DNA of 64,000 bases from Mycobacterium lepraemurium (GTDB lineage Bacteria > Actinomycetota > Actinomycetes > Mycobacteriales > Mycobacteriaceae). Below the pieces are notes generated by a model, which made no database searches, was not told the DNA's origin, and saw nothing but the letters and a program-made list of their open reading frames with translations. This document shows positions 1-9,751 of the stretch, piece by piece; the stretch's first letter is position 1, and each line of letters begins with the position of its first letter. The translations under genes were made by a program, and so were the position numbers. The stretch covers positions 2,294,001-2,358,000 of the forward strand of contig CP021238.1 in NCBI GenBank assembly GCA_002291465.1. Reading direction: 5' to 3'.

Positions 1-78
1 CGCCTTGTAGCAGCGTGTTCGAAATGGAGAGCACCGCTCTCTGGCATTGCCCCGCGATTCGCTGAGAGGACGGCGCCC

Positions 79-525
79 ATGTCCACCCGATACGAAGAAC
101 CGAACCGGGCCGCCCGCGCGGCCAACGTGGTGGTCCGCTGGCTCGCCGACGCGGGCGTCAGCATCGCGGGCACCCGGGCACTGCGGGTCCGCGGCCGCAA
201 GACCGGGAAGCGGCGCGCGGTGGTGGTCAACCTGCTCACGGTGGACGGGACGGACTATCTGGTCTCGCCACGCGGCGACACCCAGTGGGCCCGCAACGTG
301 CGGGTCGCGTCCGTCGTCGAGCTGGGTCCGCGCTGGCGCTGGCGACGCATGCGGATCAGCGAGGTCGACGACGCGGCCAAGCCGCAGCTGCTGCGGCGTT
401 ACCTCGACCGGTGGTACTGGCAGGTCAAGGACTACGTCGCCGGGTTGACCCCGGACAGCAGCGACGAGCAGTTCCGCGCCGCGGCGCCCAGCATTCCGGT
501 GTTCGCGCTGACGAAGGCGGGCTGA
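79..525 (+). CDS. Deazaflavin (F420)-dependent nitroreductase family protein
   Basis: A complete 148-residue protein of the DDN/Rv3547 type, the usual length for this family. These are small split-barrel oxidoreductases that use reduced coenzyme F420 to reduce quinones or nitro compounds, usually at the membrane. The family signature is visible: a short N-terminal helix, then RVRGRKTGKRRAV (about residues 38-50), then DGTDYLVSPRGD and the WARNVR segment that contacts F420 in characterised members. An ATG preceded by GAGAGGACG supports the start. It stands upstream of, and convergent with, the protease gene. The physiological substrate cannot be read from the sequence. Confidence 0.8.
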   Translation: MSTRYEEPNRAARAANVVVRWLADAGVSIAGTRALRVRGRKTGKRRAVVVNLLTVDGTDYLVSPRGDTQWARNVRVASVVELGPRWRWRRMRISEVDDAAKPQLLRRYLDRWYWQVKDYVAGLTPDSSDEQFRAAAPSIPVFALTKAG

Positions 526-542
526 ACGGGCCTATCCGGCAC

Positions 543-1217
543 TCAGCGCGCATTGTCGCGCACCCCGAGGTCTTCGCGGACTTCCTCCGACGTCGCCTGC
601 CACGACACCGCGGCCGGGTACTCCCCCCACACGCTGTTGAAGATCCCGACGATCTGTCCCGGGCCGCCGCTGGGGGCCAGATACACCGGCCCGCCGGAGT
701 CGCCGTTGTGGCTCTGCACCCCGTGCGACATGGTGAACCAGCCGTTGTTCACGCTCTCCACCGTACCGCAGGTCTCCCCGGTGATCACCCCGAAATGGCA
801 GACCGGCTGCCCGGGCGTCAGCGCCAGCCCGGGGTCGGAGACGAGCGGCCGCCCGCCCGGCAGGATGTTGTTCGCGGTGACGCCGTTGTCCAGCACGATC
901 GCCTCGTAGTCGTTGATCACCTGACTGGTCGACACTGTCGTTCCGCTGGGGGTGTTGTCCCGGAAGGCCGCCATCCGCCCGATCACCGTGCCGCCGCGGT
1001 CGGTCACCACCCCGCCGCCCCGGCAGTGTCCGGCGGTGAACGCGATCTTCAGGCCGGGGTCGACGTAGCCCAGCGTGCAGACCCGGTTATCCTGCCGTAT
1101 CTCCATGCCCGGATACACCATGACGTCGGCTTTTGCCGCCGACGCCGGCAGCGTGGCGGCCAGCGCTGTGACAGTGATCGATGCGGCGAAGGCGCGTGTT
1201 GCCAGGCGATGCACCAT
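543..1217 (-). CDS. Secreted trypsin-like serine protease, Rv1815-like
   Basis: A 224-residue exported protein with a signal peptide of about 30 residues ending in ASAAKA. The chymotrypsin-type triad is visible: His in FTAGHCRG, Asp in the NDYEAIVLD stretch and Ser in NGDSGGPVY. Two cysteine pairs could form disulfides in the secreted protein. Rv1815 of M. tuberculosis has the same size and lies next to erg3 (Rv1814), as here, so this is the likely orthologue. The reading frame is intact. Substrate is unknown. The neighbouring erg3 is broken, so the two genes have not shared the same fate. Confidence 0.75.
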   Translation of the reverse strand: MVHRLATRAFAASITVTALAATLPASAAKADVMVYPGMEIRQDNRVCTLGYVDPGLKIAFTAGHCRGGGVVTDRGGTVIGRMAAFRDNTPSGTTVSTSQVINDYEAIVLDNGVTANNILPGGRPLVSDPGLALTPGQPVCHFGVITGETCGTVESVNNGWFTMSHGVQSHNGDSGGPVYLAPSGGPGQIVGIFNSVWGEYPAAVSWQATSEEVREDLGVRDNAR

Positions 1218-1312
1218 GAACTCCGATCCATCGGGCCAACTACCGACGGGAGGTCGAGGTTACGGCGTAACCGTCCTCCACGCTCAGCTTTTCGCGCCGG
1301 CCAGCGCCGATG

Positions 1313-1817
1313 TTACAGAGAGGTCACGACCGGCGCGCCGGCTGCGGTTCGGCCGGCGCTGCGCGGCGCCCAGCCGGGCGGCCCGAACACGTAGCCCAAC
1401 CGGTCCCGCAACCGGCTCGCCGACCGCCAGTCGCGGGCGATGGCGACGTATTCGGACGTATTCGCGGGTCTGCAGCTTCCAGACGTTGAAGGTATCCACC
1501 TGCATGGTCAGGCCGTAGTGCGGGCGGAACAGCTCGGCCTGGAAGGTGCCGAACAGCCGGCCCCACGTGATAAGGATGTCGCCGTAGTTCTTGTCCAGGT
1601 ACACCGTGTCCATGCCGTGGTGCACCCGGTGATGCGACGGCGTGTTGAACACGAATTCGAACGGGCGGGGCAGCTTGTCGATCCGCTCGGTGTGGATCCA
1701 GAACTGGTAGATCAGGTTCACCGAGAAGCTGAAGAACACCATACACGGAGGAATTCCCAACAGCGGCAACGGAATCCACATCAAGATCTCGCCGCTGTTG
1801 TTCCACTTCTGGCGCAG
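1313..1817 (-). pseudogene. erg3: erg3-like sterol desaturase/fatty-acid hydroxylase, truncated and frameshifted
   Basis: This is the C-terminal half of a membrane-bound C-5 sterol desaturase (fatty acid hydroxylase superfamily). Recognisable homology starts at LRQKW near 1817 and includes a membrane segment (LPLLGIPPCMVFFSFSVN) and the third histidine box HHRVHH. The N-terminal half with the first two histidine boxes is missing, so the di-iron site cannot form. A perfect 10-bp tandem duplication (GACGTATTCG at 1445-1454 and 1455-1464) shifts the frame near the 3' end. Skipping one unit restores a C-terminus ending at 1313. Position next to the Rv1815-like protease matches Rv1814 (erg3). Confidence 0.75.
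1445..1464. repeat. 10-bp tandem duplication inside erg3 remnant
   Basis: Two adjacent identical copies of GACGTATTCG. On the minus strand this doubles the EYV codon region and causes a +1 frame change. It looks like a recent slippage event. Confidence 0.85.
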
Positions 1818-2025
1818 TCCACCCGTTGCCGCCCGTCCTGTTCTGGGCGCCAGGGTAGGAGCGGAGATGCGGTCGTCCCGCCAACGAGCCGCGGCTCAAA
1901 TGGAATTCATCAGATCGGCGGTGAAGGATATGGATTTTCCATGGATTCACCCGCCGCACCCAGCCGTCGGTTGACCGCCCGCCTAGCCCCGCCTGGCGCC
2001 GAGCGTGAAACTAGGCGCACGTTCG

Positions 2026-2059
2026 GCGGCGAGCGTGAAACTAACTTCACGCTCGCCGC
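2026..2059. repeat. Palindromic repeat element, copy 1 (GAGCGTGAAACT type)
   Basis: A near-perfect inverted repeat. The 14-base arms end in GCGAGCGTGAA and TTCACGCTCGC and enclose the six-base loop ACTAAC. A degenerate half-copy (GAGCGTGAAACT) lies just upstream at 2001-2012. The same core recurs at 46478-46500. It sits between the 5' end of the erg3 remnant and the 3' end of a DUF732 gene, so it could fold as a terminator hairpin or be a small dispersed repeat. Confidence 0.75.
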
Positions 2060-2069
2060 GGCGCTCGCG

Positions 2070-2425
2070 CTAGCTTCGGTTAAGTTGCTGCGGGCAATAG
2101 TATTTCGCCGCGATCGCCAGGAACGACGTGGCGTGATCGTTGGTGAGTCCGGGGTTTTGGCTCTTGAGCTCGTCGAGCAGCTGCGGACCCGATTCGCCGT
2201 TGCCCATGGACACGCACACCGATTTGGCGAAGGTCCGATTTGGCGAAGGTCCGATTTGGCGAAGGTCCGATTTGGCGAAGGTAATCGCGCCCTGCGCGTC
2301 GCGTAACCGATGCCGGCGCTGCGCAGCGACGCGAGGAACCCGGCCTCGTCGACGCCCGGATCGGCCTGCGCCGGCGGGGCCAGCGCGATCGACGCCGCGA
2401 CGCCCACACCCAGCAGCAGACTCAT
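2070..2425 (-). pseudogene. DUF732 secreted protein, frameshifted, with expanded 16-bp repeat
   Basis: A small exported DUF732 protein. The N-terminus shows a signal peptide (MSLLLGVGVAASIALA..AQA), followed by the family segment DEAGFLASLRSAGIGY. The C-terminus in another frame has VCVSMGNGESG, NPGLTNDHA and AAKYYCPQQL, with the two conserved cysteines. A one-base deletion near 2302 separates the parts. The expected wording GIGYRDAQGAITFAKSVC is recovered by adding one base. A 16-bp unit is also amplified to nearly four copies (2221-2282), adding 16 codons without changing the frame. Function of DUF732 is unknown. Rv1810 is the positional counterpart of this gene or the next. Confidence 0.75.
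2221..2282. repeat. 16-bp tandem repeat (3.9 copies) within DUF732 pseudogene
   Basis: Unit GATTTGGCGAAGGTCC at 2221-2236, 2237-2252 and 2253-2268, followed by a partial copy at 2269-2282. A single copy would encode the normal ITFAKS segment. The three extra copies total 48 bp and so keep frame. This is a candidate variable-number tandem repeat. Confidence 0.9.
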
Positions 2426-2526
2426 GACCCGGGATCGTCGCACTCCGCCGCGGTACCCGCGACGACGGATTCGCCAACGGCAGAGTTGTTGGAGGGCAAG
2501 CACATTCGCCCTACTCGCGGCGCCGG

Positions 2527-2865
2527 TCAGGCCTTGGAGAGCTGATGGGGGCAGTAGTATTTCGCGGACAGCACGGCGAAGTTCGATGCCATCTCCATGT
2601 CCATTCCGGGATTGTGGGTTTTCACGTCGTGCACCACCTCGAGCCCCGGCTCGCCGTTGTGCAGGCACGAGCACACGGCGCGTCCGGCGGCGACGGCCGA
2701 GCCGGGACTGCTGAAGCTGAAGCCAGCTTGCTGCAGCGCGGCGACGAAACCCCCGTCGTCACTGTCGGGCACCGCTGGCGGATCGGCATGTGCCGGCGCG
2801 GCCAGTCCGATCGTGGCGCCGATCATGGCGGACGTACCCAGTGCCGCGAGCAGTCGTTTCATCAC
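2527..2865 (-). CDS. DUF732 secreted protein
   Basis: An intact 112-residue DUF732 protein with an N-terminal signal sequence ([20 protein letters not shown], cleavage likely after AHA). The mature part has the family pattern [14 protein letters not shown], then [18 protein letters not shown] and [10 protein letters not shown]. The conserved cysteine pair probably forms a disulfide. A clear GGAGG stands upstream of the ATG. It lies just downstream of a PPE gene and is the intact sister of the broken copy at 2070-2425. Similar genes follow PPE genes in the Rv1807-Rv1810 region of M. tuberculosis. Molecular function is unknown. Confidence 0.8.
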   Translation of the reverse strand: MMKRLLAALGTSAMIGATIGLAAPAHADPPAVPDSDDGGFVAALQQAGFSFSSPGSAVAAGRAVCSCLHNGEPGLEVVHDVKTHNPGMDMEMASNFAVLSAKYYCPHQLSKA

Positions 2866-2899
2866 GTGTCACCCTCCTGAACACTGATTGCCTTGCCGT

Positions 2900-4301
2900 T
2901 CAACCCAACTGGAAGTCGGCCGGCAGGACCTTGGACTTGTCGCCCTTTTTCAGGTGCACCGCGTGGATCCCCGGTTTCTTGGCCAGCTGCTCGAGCAGCG
3001 CGTCCAGGTTCTCCTGGTCCACGTTGTGGTGCTGCACGCTCTCCGGCTGCTCGGCGATCTGTGCGACAAGGCGTTTCAGCTGTTCCGGCGATTGCTTGTC
3101 TTTGAGGTCCTTGATCGCGGTCATCCGGTTGCGGACGCCGCCCCGCACCATGGTGGGCCCGCCGGAGCCGACTGCGCTGCCCAGCATCCCGGCCAGCCCC
3201 ATCGAACTGAACAGGCTGCCCTCGCCCAGCGCGGCCGCCGGCACTGCCTCGGTCCCGGCGGCCGACAGCGCGGCGGCGACGGTCCGGATCGACGGCGTGG
3301 CCGTGGCCCAGCTGGGCGGGATGGACAGCTTGCCCACCAGGGTGCCGGCGTTGCCCATCCCGGCGACCGGGCTGATCGCGCTGTACAGCGTGTCGCGGCC
3401 GAGGCCCAGGGCGCCCAGCCCGGCCCCGAGCGCGTCCTTGGGAAACGCGCCGTAGCCGATCGGCGGGGCGAACTTGAGCCACTGCGACAACGGGAAGTTG
3501 ACCAGCAACCCGACGTCGTTGAACTGGGTGGTCAGCCCCAACGGCACCTTCACGGCGTTGTACATGCTGGTGTAGAAGCTGGCCCCGCCCGGGACGGTGT
3601 TGAACAGATTCGTCATGAAGGTCTGGTACAGATACGCCAGGTTCGCCGGGCCGGAGAAGGGCCCGCTGTAGGGCGGTGTGGTGCTGGCCGCGCTGGCCGC
3701 GGTCTGGGCGACATTGGCGGCCGGGGTGCTCGCCGCCGACGACACCGCGGCGGCCTGCATCGGTTGGGCCGCCTCGTTGGTGGTCTTGGGCGCCGGGCCG
3801 AACTCCGTCAACTTGTTGGCCGGTCGCCGACGAGGCGAAGTAGGTGTCCATCGCGGTGGCGTCCTGCGCCCAGAACTCGCCGTACTGGGCTTCGTTCGCG
3901 GCGATGACGGCGGTGTTCTGCCCGAAGATGTTCGTCGCCACCAATTGCGCCAGCAGGGCGCGGTTTTCGGCGATCACGGCGAGCGGGACGTGCGCGGCGA
4001 ACGCGGTCTCGTAGGTGGTGGCCGCCGCGGTGGCCTGGGCCGCGGTTTCGGCGGCCTGCGCGGCGGTCTGCTGCATCCAGGCAACGTACGGCGCGGCCGC
4101 CGATGCCATGGCCAGCGACGACGGCCCCACCCAGGGCCCGGCGGTCAGGCCGAACAGCACCGACGAATACGACGCCGCGGCGGACTGCAGTTCGGCGGCC
4201 AGGTTCTGCCACGCCGTCGCCGCGGCGACGAACGACCCCGCGCCCGGCCCGCTGTACATCCGGCCCGAGTTGAACTCCGGCGGAAAGGCTCCATAGAACA
4301 T
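2900..4301 (-). pseudogene. PPE protein (PPE-SVP type), single frameshift
   Basis: The N-terminal PPE domain ([15 protein letters not shown], WxG motif as [31 protein letters not shown]) runs to about residue 160. One inserted base near 3812 then shifts the frame. The continuation [16 protein letters not shown] runs to the stop at 2900 without further damage. It holds a GKLSIPPSW motif typical of the SVP subgroup and an unusual charged C-terminal tail ([31 protein letters not shown]). PPE proteins of this type are ESX-5 substrates. Upstream, at about 80 bp, lies another damaged PPE gene. An undamaged version would be about 466 residues. Confidence 0.75.
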
Positions 4302-4381
4302 CTCTGCTGCCCCCTAGCTGGCCGCGCAACGGGAAAGCGATTGGCGGCCAATCGGTTTAGTCTCGGTTGGAATCATGGTGC

Positions 4382-5588
4382 TCATTCCTCGATGCACGGG
4401 ATCACGATGATGGTGGCGGCAGCCCCGCCGACCGGTCGGGTGGCGGCCGCGGCGACAGCGCAACCGGCCAGGCTGGACAGGGCCATCTGGCTGAACACGC
4501 CCTCTTCGCCGGCCATCGCGGCGGGTGCCGCCGCCATGTTGCCGGGCAGCACCTGGGCGAGGGTCCGGATCGCCGGGGCGGCTTCCGTCCAGCCCTGCGG
4601 CACCGACATGCTGCCGACCAGGGCGGCCTTGCCCATCGACCCCGACACCTGCCCCGCCCCGACCGCGGAGCTGAGCATGGGCTTGACGACGTTGCCGCCA
4701 CTGGCCAGCGGTGCCAACGCCCCCGAAATCGATTTCGGCCCAGCCAAATACGCCGCGACACCCTGCCCGTTCTGGCCCCAGGCGTAGGCCTGGCAGAACG
4801 ACAGGAACGGGCCACCGGGGATGGTGCTCCATGACTGCGGCGAGTACACTCCGGTCACCACCGACCAGAACTCGTTCCAGTTGGTGATGAAACTCGGCGT
4901 CGTCAGCTGCGTCGACGCGGTCGTCGTCGAGGCGGCGTTGCCGGCCGCCTGGGCCGCCGGCTGCGCGGTCGCGCTCAGCTGCGACAGGTGGGCCGCGGTG
5001 TTGGAGCCGGACTGCGCAGCGCTCTGGGCGACCGCGGCCGACTGGAGCGGCCCGGCCGACTCGTTGGTGGTGCGCGGGGGCTCGGTGAACGGTGTCAGCT
5101 GGGCGACGCTGGCCGAGGACGCAGCATAGGCGTACATCGCAGCCGCATCCTGGGCCCACATCTCCATTTAGTGAGCCTCGGTGGCGGCCGATCGCCGGGG
5201 TGTTCTGCCCAGGATGTTGGTGGCCACCAGCGTGGCGAGCAGGGCCCGGTTGGCCGCGATCACCGGCAGGCGGGACCGTGGCGGCGAAGGCCGTCTCATA
5301 GGCGGCGGCGAGCTTGGCCTGGGCGCCGGCCTGCTCGACCTGCGCGCCGGTGGCCTGCAGCCACGCCACATACGGTGCGGCCGCGGCCGCCATCGCGATG
5401 GACGAGGGCCCGGTCCACGGGCCGGTGGTCAGCGTCTCGACGGTCGAGCTGTACGACGCCCCGACGCTCTGCAACTCCGCGGCCAGCTCGTCCCACGCCG
5501 CCGCGGCGGCCAGCAGCGGGCCCGAACCCGCGCCGACATACATCCGCCCCGAGTTGTATTCCGGCGGATAGGCACCGAAATCCAGCAT
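4382..5588 (-). pseudogene. PPE protein (SVP type), two net frame lesions plus nonsense codon
   Basis: A PPE gene beginning [16 protein letters not shown] and carrying GPWTGPSS. It is disrupted by an extra base near 5270 (after ATVPP). A -1/+1 pair near 5212 and 5195 scrambles six residues around NILG..AATEAH. A TAA at 5168-5170 replaces the residue before [11 protein letters not shown]. Downstream of the TAA, a 261-codon frame remains open to 4382 with SMSVPQGW, the SVP motif. Three to four independent changes in about 100 bp exclude a functional full-length product. It is the first gene of a PPE-PPE-DUF732 minus-strand row. Confidence 0.75.
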
Positions 5589-6517
5589 TTAGGACCTCCC
5601 CCACCCCGCGCCACGCCGGGCCCTCGCCCCTCGCCCCGCAGCGACGAATTCGCGACGCCGAGTGAATTCATCGAAAGCGCTTTCAAATACATGCGCGCAT
5701 TCCGTGGGTTGAAGACAGCAAGCCCCTACTCTCCTAGCTGTGCACCAGCGTTACCACGCCGGACGAAGGACCAGTCAGCCACGTTGCTAATGCACAGACA
5801 ATGCTGCACAAAAGTTATTCAGCGGGCGTTCCCGTCGGGTAAACCCATGTAAAACATCGATGTCGCGGCCCGCCGTCGCGTGTGAGAACACGCGGACTGG
5901 CCCAACTCAGTGGCGCAAGTCACTCGGTCGACGTGCTGTGGGCAGCATTCGGCCACGGGCCAATCCCGGTGAACAATCGGTTACCGGTTCGACGGGAAAT
6001 GCTCGCGATTCGGCGTCATCGCCGATTTATACAATTGGCCGGAAAGCCATCCTTATTGCGCCCGAAATGCGTAACCTTGGAAACCTCCCGTCTCGCTTAT
6101 CTCAGCGATGGAGTTCTGGCATTACTGTTGCCTCGCACACCCCTGAGCGACCCGGCATCACCGGGGTGTGTCGCGCATCTTCAGTCGATGCTCGTCACCA
6201 TTTCGGTGAAATGCGATCGACCGAAAATCGAGCCGGCAGCGCTGTCGGTGACGTCCGCGGTGTGCGGCCGCACGAGCGCGGCGACGTCCTCCCATACGAG
6301 TAGACGTGGCCAATCTGCCCTGGCACTGATTAGCTACTGACAGTTTCCTGTACGGCAATAACGGCGTGGTCAGATGGATTTTCGGGCGGCGGGAACGCGC
6401 CGGTTCAGGCGGTCACGACATTGCCGGTGTGACGGAATTTACTGAATTGCCGTTGGAGAAAATCGGTGCCGTGTAGCGCCCTGCGGGCCGGGCCGGCCGG
6501 CGGTACGGACCGCCGCC
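5589..6517. other. Non-coding gap, no gene recognised
   Basis: About 930 bp between a PPE gene start (upstream side) and a DUF732 gene end. Base composition is visibly lower in GC than its surroundings. The short open frames here have no family resemblance that I can see. It presumably includes the promoter of the 5588 PPE gene. No RNA gene or repeat recognised. Confidence 0.5.
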
Positions 6518-6853
6518 CTAGCTATTGCTGTGCGGGCTCGTGCCGCCGTCGCTGATCGACAGCCGGTCGGGACAGTGGGCGCCGGCGGCGGCCTGAACGA
6601 ACAGGGCCGCCTTTGCCGTACTGAATGCGGAGTTGAGCTCGTGGACATCCCGGATGATGTCCAGCTCCGTGGTGCCCGAGCCGGCCAGGTCACACACCTT
6701 CTGACCGGCCCTTATCGCGCGGGCGGGGTCGGGATAGGTGATGCCGGCCTTGTTGAGGGCGGCGAGGAACGCGTCGTCATCGAAATCGGCGTGCGCCGGT
6801 ATCGCCATGCCGACCAGGGCGGCCGCGCCGGCCAGCAGCGCTAGGGTTCTCAT
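6518..6853 (-). CDS. DUF732 secreted protein
   Basis: An intact exported protein of 111 residues starting MRTLALLAGAAALVGMA, with a signal peptide ending in AHA. DDDAFLAALNKAGITYPD, the VCDLAGSG segment and a C-terminal GAHCPDRL give the DUF732 pattern with paired cysteines. The ATG at 6853 is preferred over an in-frame GTG at 6874 because GGGAGG lies at proper distance before it. The upstream PPE gene ends at 6871, so the two are probably cotranscribed. Function unknown. Confidence 0.75.
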   Translation of the reverse strand: MRTLALLAGAAALVGMAIPAHADFDDDAFLAALNKAGITYPDPARAIRAGQKVCDLAGSGTTELDIIRDVHELNSAFSTAKAALFVQAAAGAHCPDRLSISDGGTSPHSNS

Positions 6854-6870
6854 GTCGCGACCTCCCGTCC

Positions 6871-8082
6871 TCACCCGGCGGCCGGCGGGCGGCCGATGAT
6901 GCGGGGGCGGAACCCGTACATCGGCTCAGAGAACTCGTCCTCATGCGCACCGGGGAGGCCCGCCAGCGGCACCCCCGGCATGCCCACTGCCCCAGCCTCT
7001 TCCATCACCATCGGGGTGGCCGAGCCGAAGCCGTGGTAGGCGCCCAGGCCGACCTGAGTCGTCGCCGCCAGCGGCGTGATCGCCTCTCCGGTTGCACCCC
7101 AGGCCGGCGGAACCGACAGGGCCCCAACCAGACTCGCCTGCCCCAGCTCCGCCGCCGCTGCCGCACCGGGCGCGGCCCCCGACGCCAGGTTCGCCGTGCC
7201 GCCGAGCCCGGCAGCCGGCACGCCCAGTCCCGACGTGGTGGAGTCGACTGCGTTCAGCGAGTTGATGGAGTTCATGTTGACCGCCGCGTCGACGAACGAG
7301 GTCGGGTTCAGCAGCCCGCTGGTGGTGAAGGCGTTGGAGAGGTTGGCGACCGAGGCGTTGTTCAGGAAGCTTCCCAACACGTTCCCGTCGGATCCATCCA
7401 AAAAGTTCATCAGTCCCGCGAACCCGGGCGGGCCGGGCCCGTTGGTGTTGGGCGCCAGGCCGAGCCAGACGAGCAAGCCGCCGGAGGGATCCCCGCTGCC
7501 GGCGTCGTTGGCGGCTTGGGCGACCGTATTGGCCTGGGCGGCAATGCCGTTAGCGGTGGTGTCCGGGCGCGGCGGGGTGAACGGCGTCAGCTGCTGGGTG
7601 GCCGCGTTCGAGGCGTTGGCGTAGCCGGTCATGGCGGCAGCGTCCTGCGTCCACATGTCGCCGTATTGGGCCACGTTGGCCGCGATCAATCTGGCGTTCT
7701 GCCCGAAGATGTTTCCGGCCACCAGGTTCGCCAGCTGGGTGCGGTTGGCCGCGACGACGGCCGGGGGCACGGTCGCGGCGAACGCGGCCTGGTAGGCGGC
7801 GGCCGCGTTGGCTTGGGCCCCGGCCTGCTCGGCCTGCGTGGCGGTGGTGTGCAGCCACTCGAGATACGGTGTGACCGCCGCCGACATCTTCGCCGCGAAC
7901 GGTCCGAACCAGCCTTCGCCGGTGAGCGTAGCGATCGCCGACTCGTAATCGGTTGCGAAGGAGCGTAATTCAGCGGACAGGGCGTTCCAGACGGCCCCTG
8001 CGGCCAGCATGGATTCCGAGCCCGGGCCGGAATACATTCTCGCCGAGTTGACTTCCGGCGGCAGTCCCGCGTAGATCAACAT
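6871..8082 (-). CDS. PPE family protein (SVP type)
   Basis: An intact 403-residue PPE protein. The N-terminal domain (about 1-175) has LIYAGLPPEVNSARMY, a WxG-like GEGWFGPF and FGQNARLIAANVAQYGDMW. The C-terminal part carries VGALSVPPAW and ends in YGFRPRIIGRPPAAG, a tail shared with other PPE proteins here. Such proteins pair with a PE partner, are held in solution by EspG5 and leave through ESX-5. The upstream gene is a PE/PPE fusion 20 bp away, an unusual partner arrangement. Role at the cell surface unknown. Confidence 0.85.
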   Translation of the reverse strand: MLIYAGLPPEVNSARMYSGPGSESMLAAGAVWNALSAELRSFATDYESAIATLTGEGWFGPFAAKMSAAVTPYLEWLHTTATQAEQAGAQANAAAAYQAAFAATVPPAVVAANRTQLANLVAGNIFGQNARLIAANVAQYGDMWTQDAAAMTGYANASNAATQQLTPFTPPRPDTTANGIAAQANTVAQAANDAGSGDPSGGLLVWLGLAPNTNGPGPPGFAGLMNFLDGSDGNVLGSFLNNASVANLSNAFTTSGLLNPTSFVDAAVNMNSINSLNAVDSTTSGLGVPAAGLGGTANLASGAAPGAAAAAELGQASLVGALSVPPAWGATGEAITPLAATTQVGLGAYHGFGSATPMVMEEAGAVGMPGVPLAGLPGAHEDEFSEPMYGFRPRIIGRPPAAG

Positions 8083-8101
8083 GACATCTTCTCCCGAGTT
8101 C

Positions 8102-9229
8102 TCAGCCGGCGGCCGGCGGACGTGGCATGACGACGGGCCGGAAACCGTATTTGGGGATGGCGCGGCGAAGTCGCCTGCCGGTGCCGCCCACCGGCCCCGC
8201 GACGCCCCCGGGCCCGCCCGCCGCCGGCGCCACGTCGGTGAGACCGGTGACGCCGGTGGCGGGCACGGCGGCTTGACCGGGATTGATCGTCGCGGCGTTG
8301 GCCCAACCCTGCGGCACCGACAGCGACCCCACCAGCTGCGCGCGGCCCACCCCGGCGGCTACAGGGGCCGATCCCCCCGTGCTGGCCGCCAGGTCGGCGG
8401 TCGCGGCGCCTTCGGCGTCGGCGGCGAAGTCCCCCAGCCCGCCCAGTGTGGTGGCGTGCTGCGCGGCCAGGACGCTCTGCACCGAGGTGATGATGAATTG
8501 CGGGTTGAACGGGCCGCCGGCGAGGGATCCGTTGACCACGGCGGTGCTGAAGAAGTTGCCGTTGGTGAAGGCTCCGAAGGCAGAGTTGTCCGAACCGCTC
8601 AACAGGCCCGCCAGCCCCGACGACGACACCGTCGACTGCACCGTTCCCGCCGGCGCCTGGGTGGCGTTGGTCACCGACGTGGCCCGGGCCGCAACACCTT
8701 CCGGGCTGGTGTTCGACCGTTGCGCCGTCATCGGTATCAACCGTGTCGCCGCGGTCGAGGCGACGGCATACCCGTTCATCGCCGCGGCATCCTGGGCCCA
8801 CATCTGTCCGTACTCGGCCTCGGTGGCCGCGATGGCCGGGGTGTTCTGGCCGAAGACGTTGGTGGCCACCAACATTGCCAGCTGCGCGCGGTTGGCCACC
8901 ACCACCACCGGGGGCACCGTCATGGCGAATGCCGCCTCGTACGCGGTCGCCACGGCCTCGGTGGCTGCGTACGATCCGGCGCTGGTCTGCAAGGTGGTCA
9001 CGAACATCTCGTGGACCGCGGCCGCTTCGGCGCTGACCGCCTGAAAAGCCTGCCCGTGCTGGGCGAATCGCGCCGCAGCCAGCAGCGAGACCGGGTCGAC
9101 GGCGACCGGGACGACGCCGGTCATCGGCGCAGCGTTGGCCCCGGTCTGGGCTGCCAGTGCGGTGCCGATCTGCTGCAAACGGTCGGCGGCGGCATTCATG
9201 GCTTCCGGCTGTGCGGTGACATACATCAT
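8102..9229 (-). CDS. PE/PPE chimeric protein
   Basis: A 375-residue open frame that starts as a PE protein ([21 protein letters not shown] .. [28 protein letters not shown], residues 1 to about 95). At residue 96-97 it runs without a break into the second half of a PPE domain ([44 protein letters not shown]). It then has a normal PPE C-terminus with [10 protein letters not shown] and the tail [15 protein letters not shown]. The PPE N-terminus with its PPE and WxG motifs is absent. A deletion joining neighbouring PE and PPE genes is the simplest origin. AGGAG stands before the ATG. Whether it folds or is exported is unknown. Confidence 0.8.
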   Translation of the reverse strand: MMYVTAQPEAMNAAADRLQQIGTALAAQTGANAAPMTGVVPVAVDPVSLLAAARFAQHGQAFQAVSAEAAAVHEMFVTTLQTSAGSYAATEAVATAYEAAFAMTVPPVVVVANRAQLAMLVATNVFGQNTPAIAATEAEYGQMWAQDAAAMNGYAVASTAATRLIPMTAQRSNTSPEGVAARATSVTNATQAPAGTVQSTVSSSGLAGLLSGSDNSAFGAFTNGNFFSTAVVNGSLAGGPFNPQFIITSVQSVLAAQHATTLGGLGDFAADAEGAATADLAASTGGSAPVAAGVGRAQLVGSLSVPQGWANAATINPGQAAVPATGVTGLTDVAPAAGGPGGVAGPVGGTGRRLRRAIPKYGFRPVVMPRPPAAG

Positions 9230-9751
9230 CGGAGTGCTCCTGTTCAGGCGCGAGCGAGCCCGAGGGCTCGGGAAGGTTCCGCGCGCACGTCAGCGCTACC
9301 GATCAGCGCGCAGGCACACGGAGTAAAGTTGGCTATTTACAAGCCAATTCAGGCAAAAACGATGCCGAGGACGGATCGAAGCGACGTCGTCGTCGATCTG
9401 GAGTAAGGACTGTCATCGGGACTCAATCGCTCTCACCTCCTCAAGACCGCGGCACGCGTGGGTGCCATGAGTTCGCACATGGGGAGGAGCGACCAGCCGA
9501 AATAGCCGGGCGCGGCACCCCTCTCGTCAGAGCTTCGGCACCACACGGCGTATCCGGCCGTCAAAAGCCGGAAGCCACTTGGGCTTAACCCTTAATCCGG
9601 GGGGAGCTTCCCTGACCCTGGGCGTCTTTCGACGTTCGAGGTCGGTGGCCTGTGTCCGTGCAGACGCCTCACCTAGCGAGGTGCTTGCATTGGCAATGGT
9701 GGCACCCGGGGGTCGGCGAGTCAAGCTGATCCACAATGCGATACCAACGGT
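9230..9751. other. Non-coding gap between eccA5 and the PE/PPE fusion
   Basis: About 520 bp with no convincing gene. M. tuberculosis has the lipoprotein gene lppT (Rv1799) just downstream of eccA5. I see no trace of it here. The region presumably carries the eccA5 terminator and the promoter of the minus-strand PE/PPE row. Confidence 0.5.

Noticed and set aside
2221..2282. CRISPR array
   Set aside because: The repeats are directly adjacent without spacers, so it is a tandem repeat within a gene.
5860..6340. Overlapping open frames of about 150 codons in the low-GC gap
   Set aside because: No family pattern, no ribosome site and overlapping frames on the same strand.
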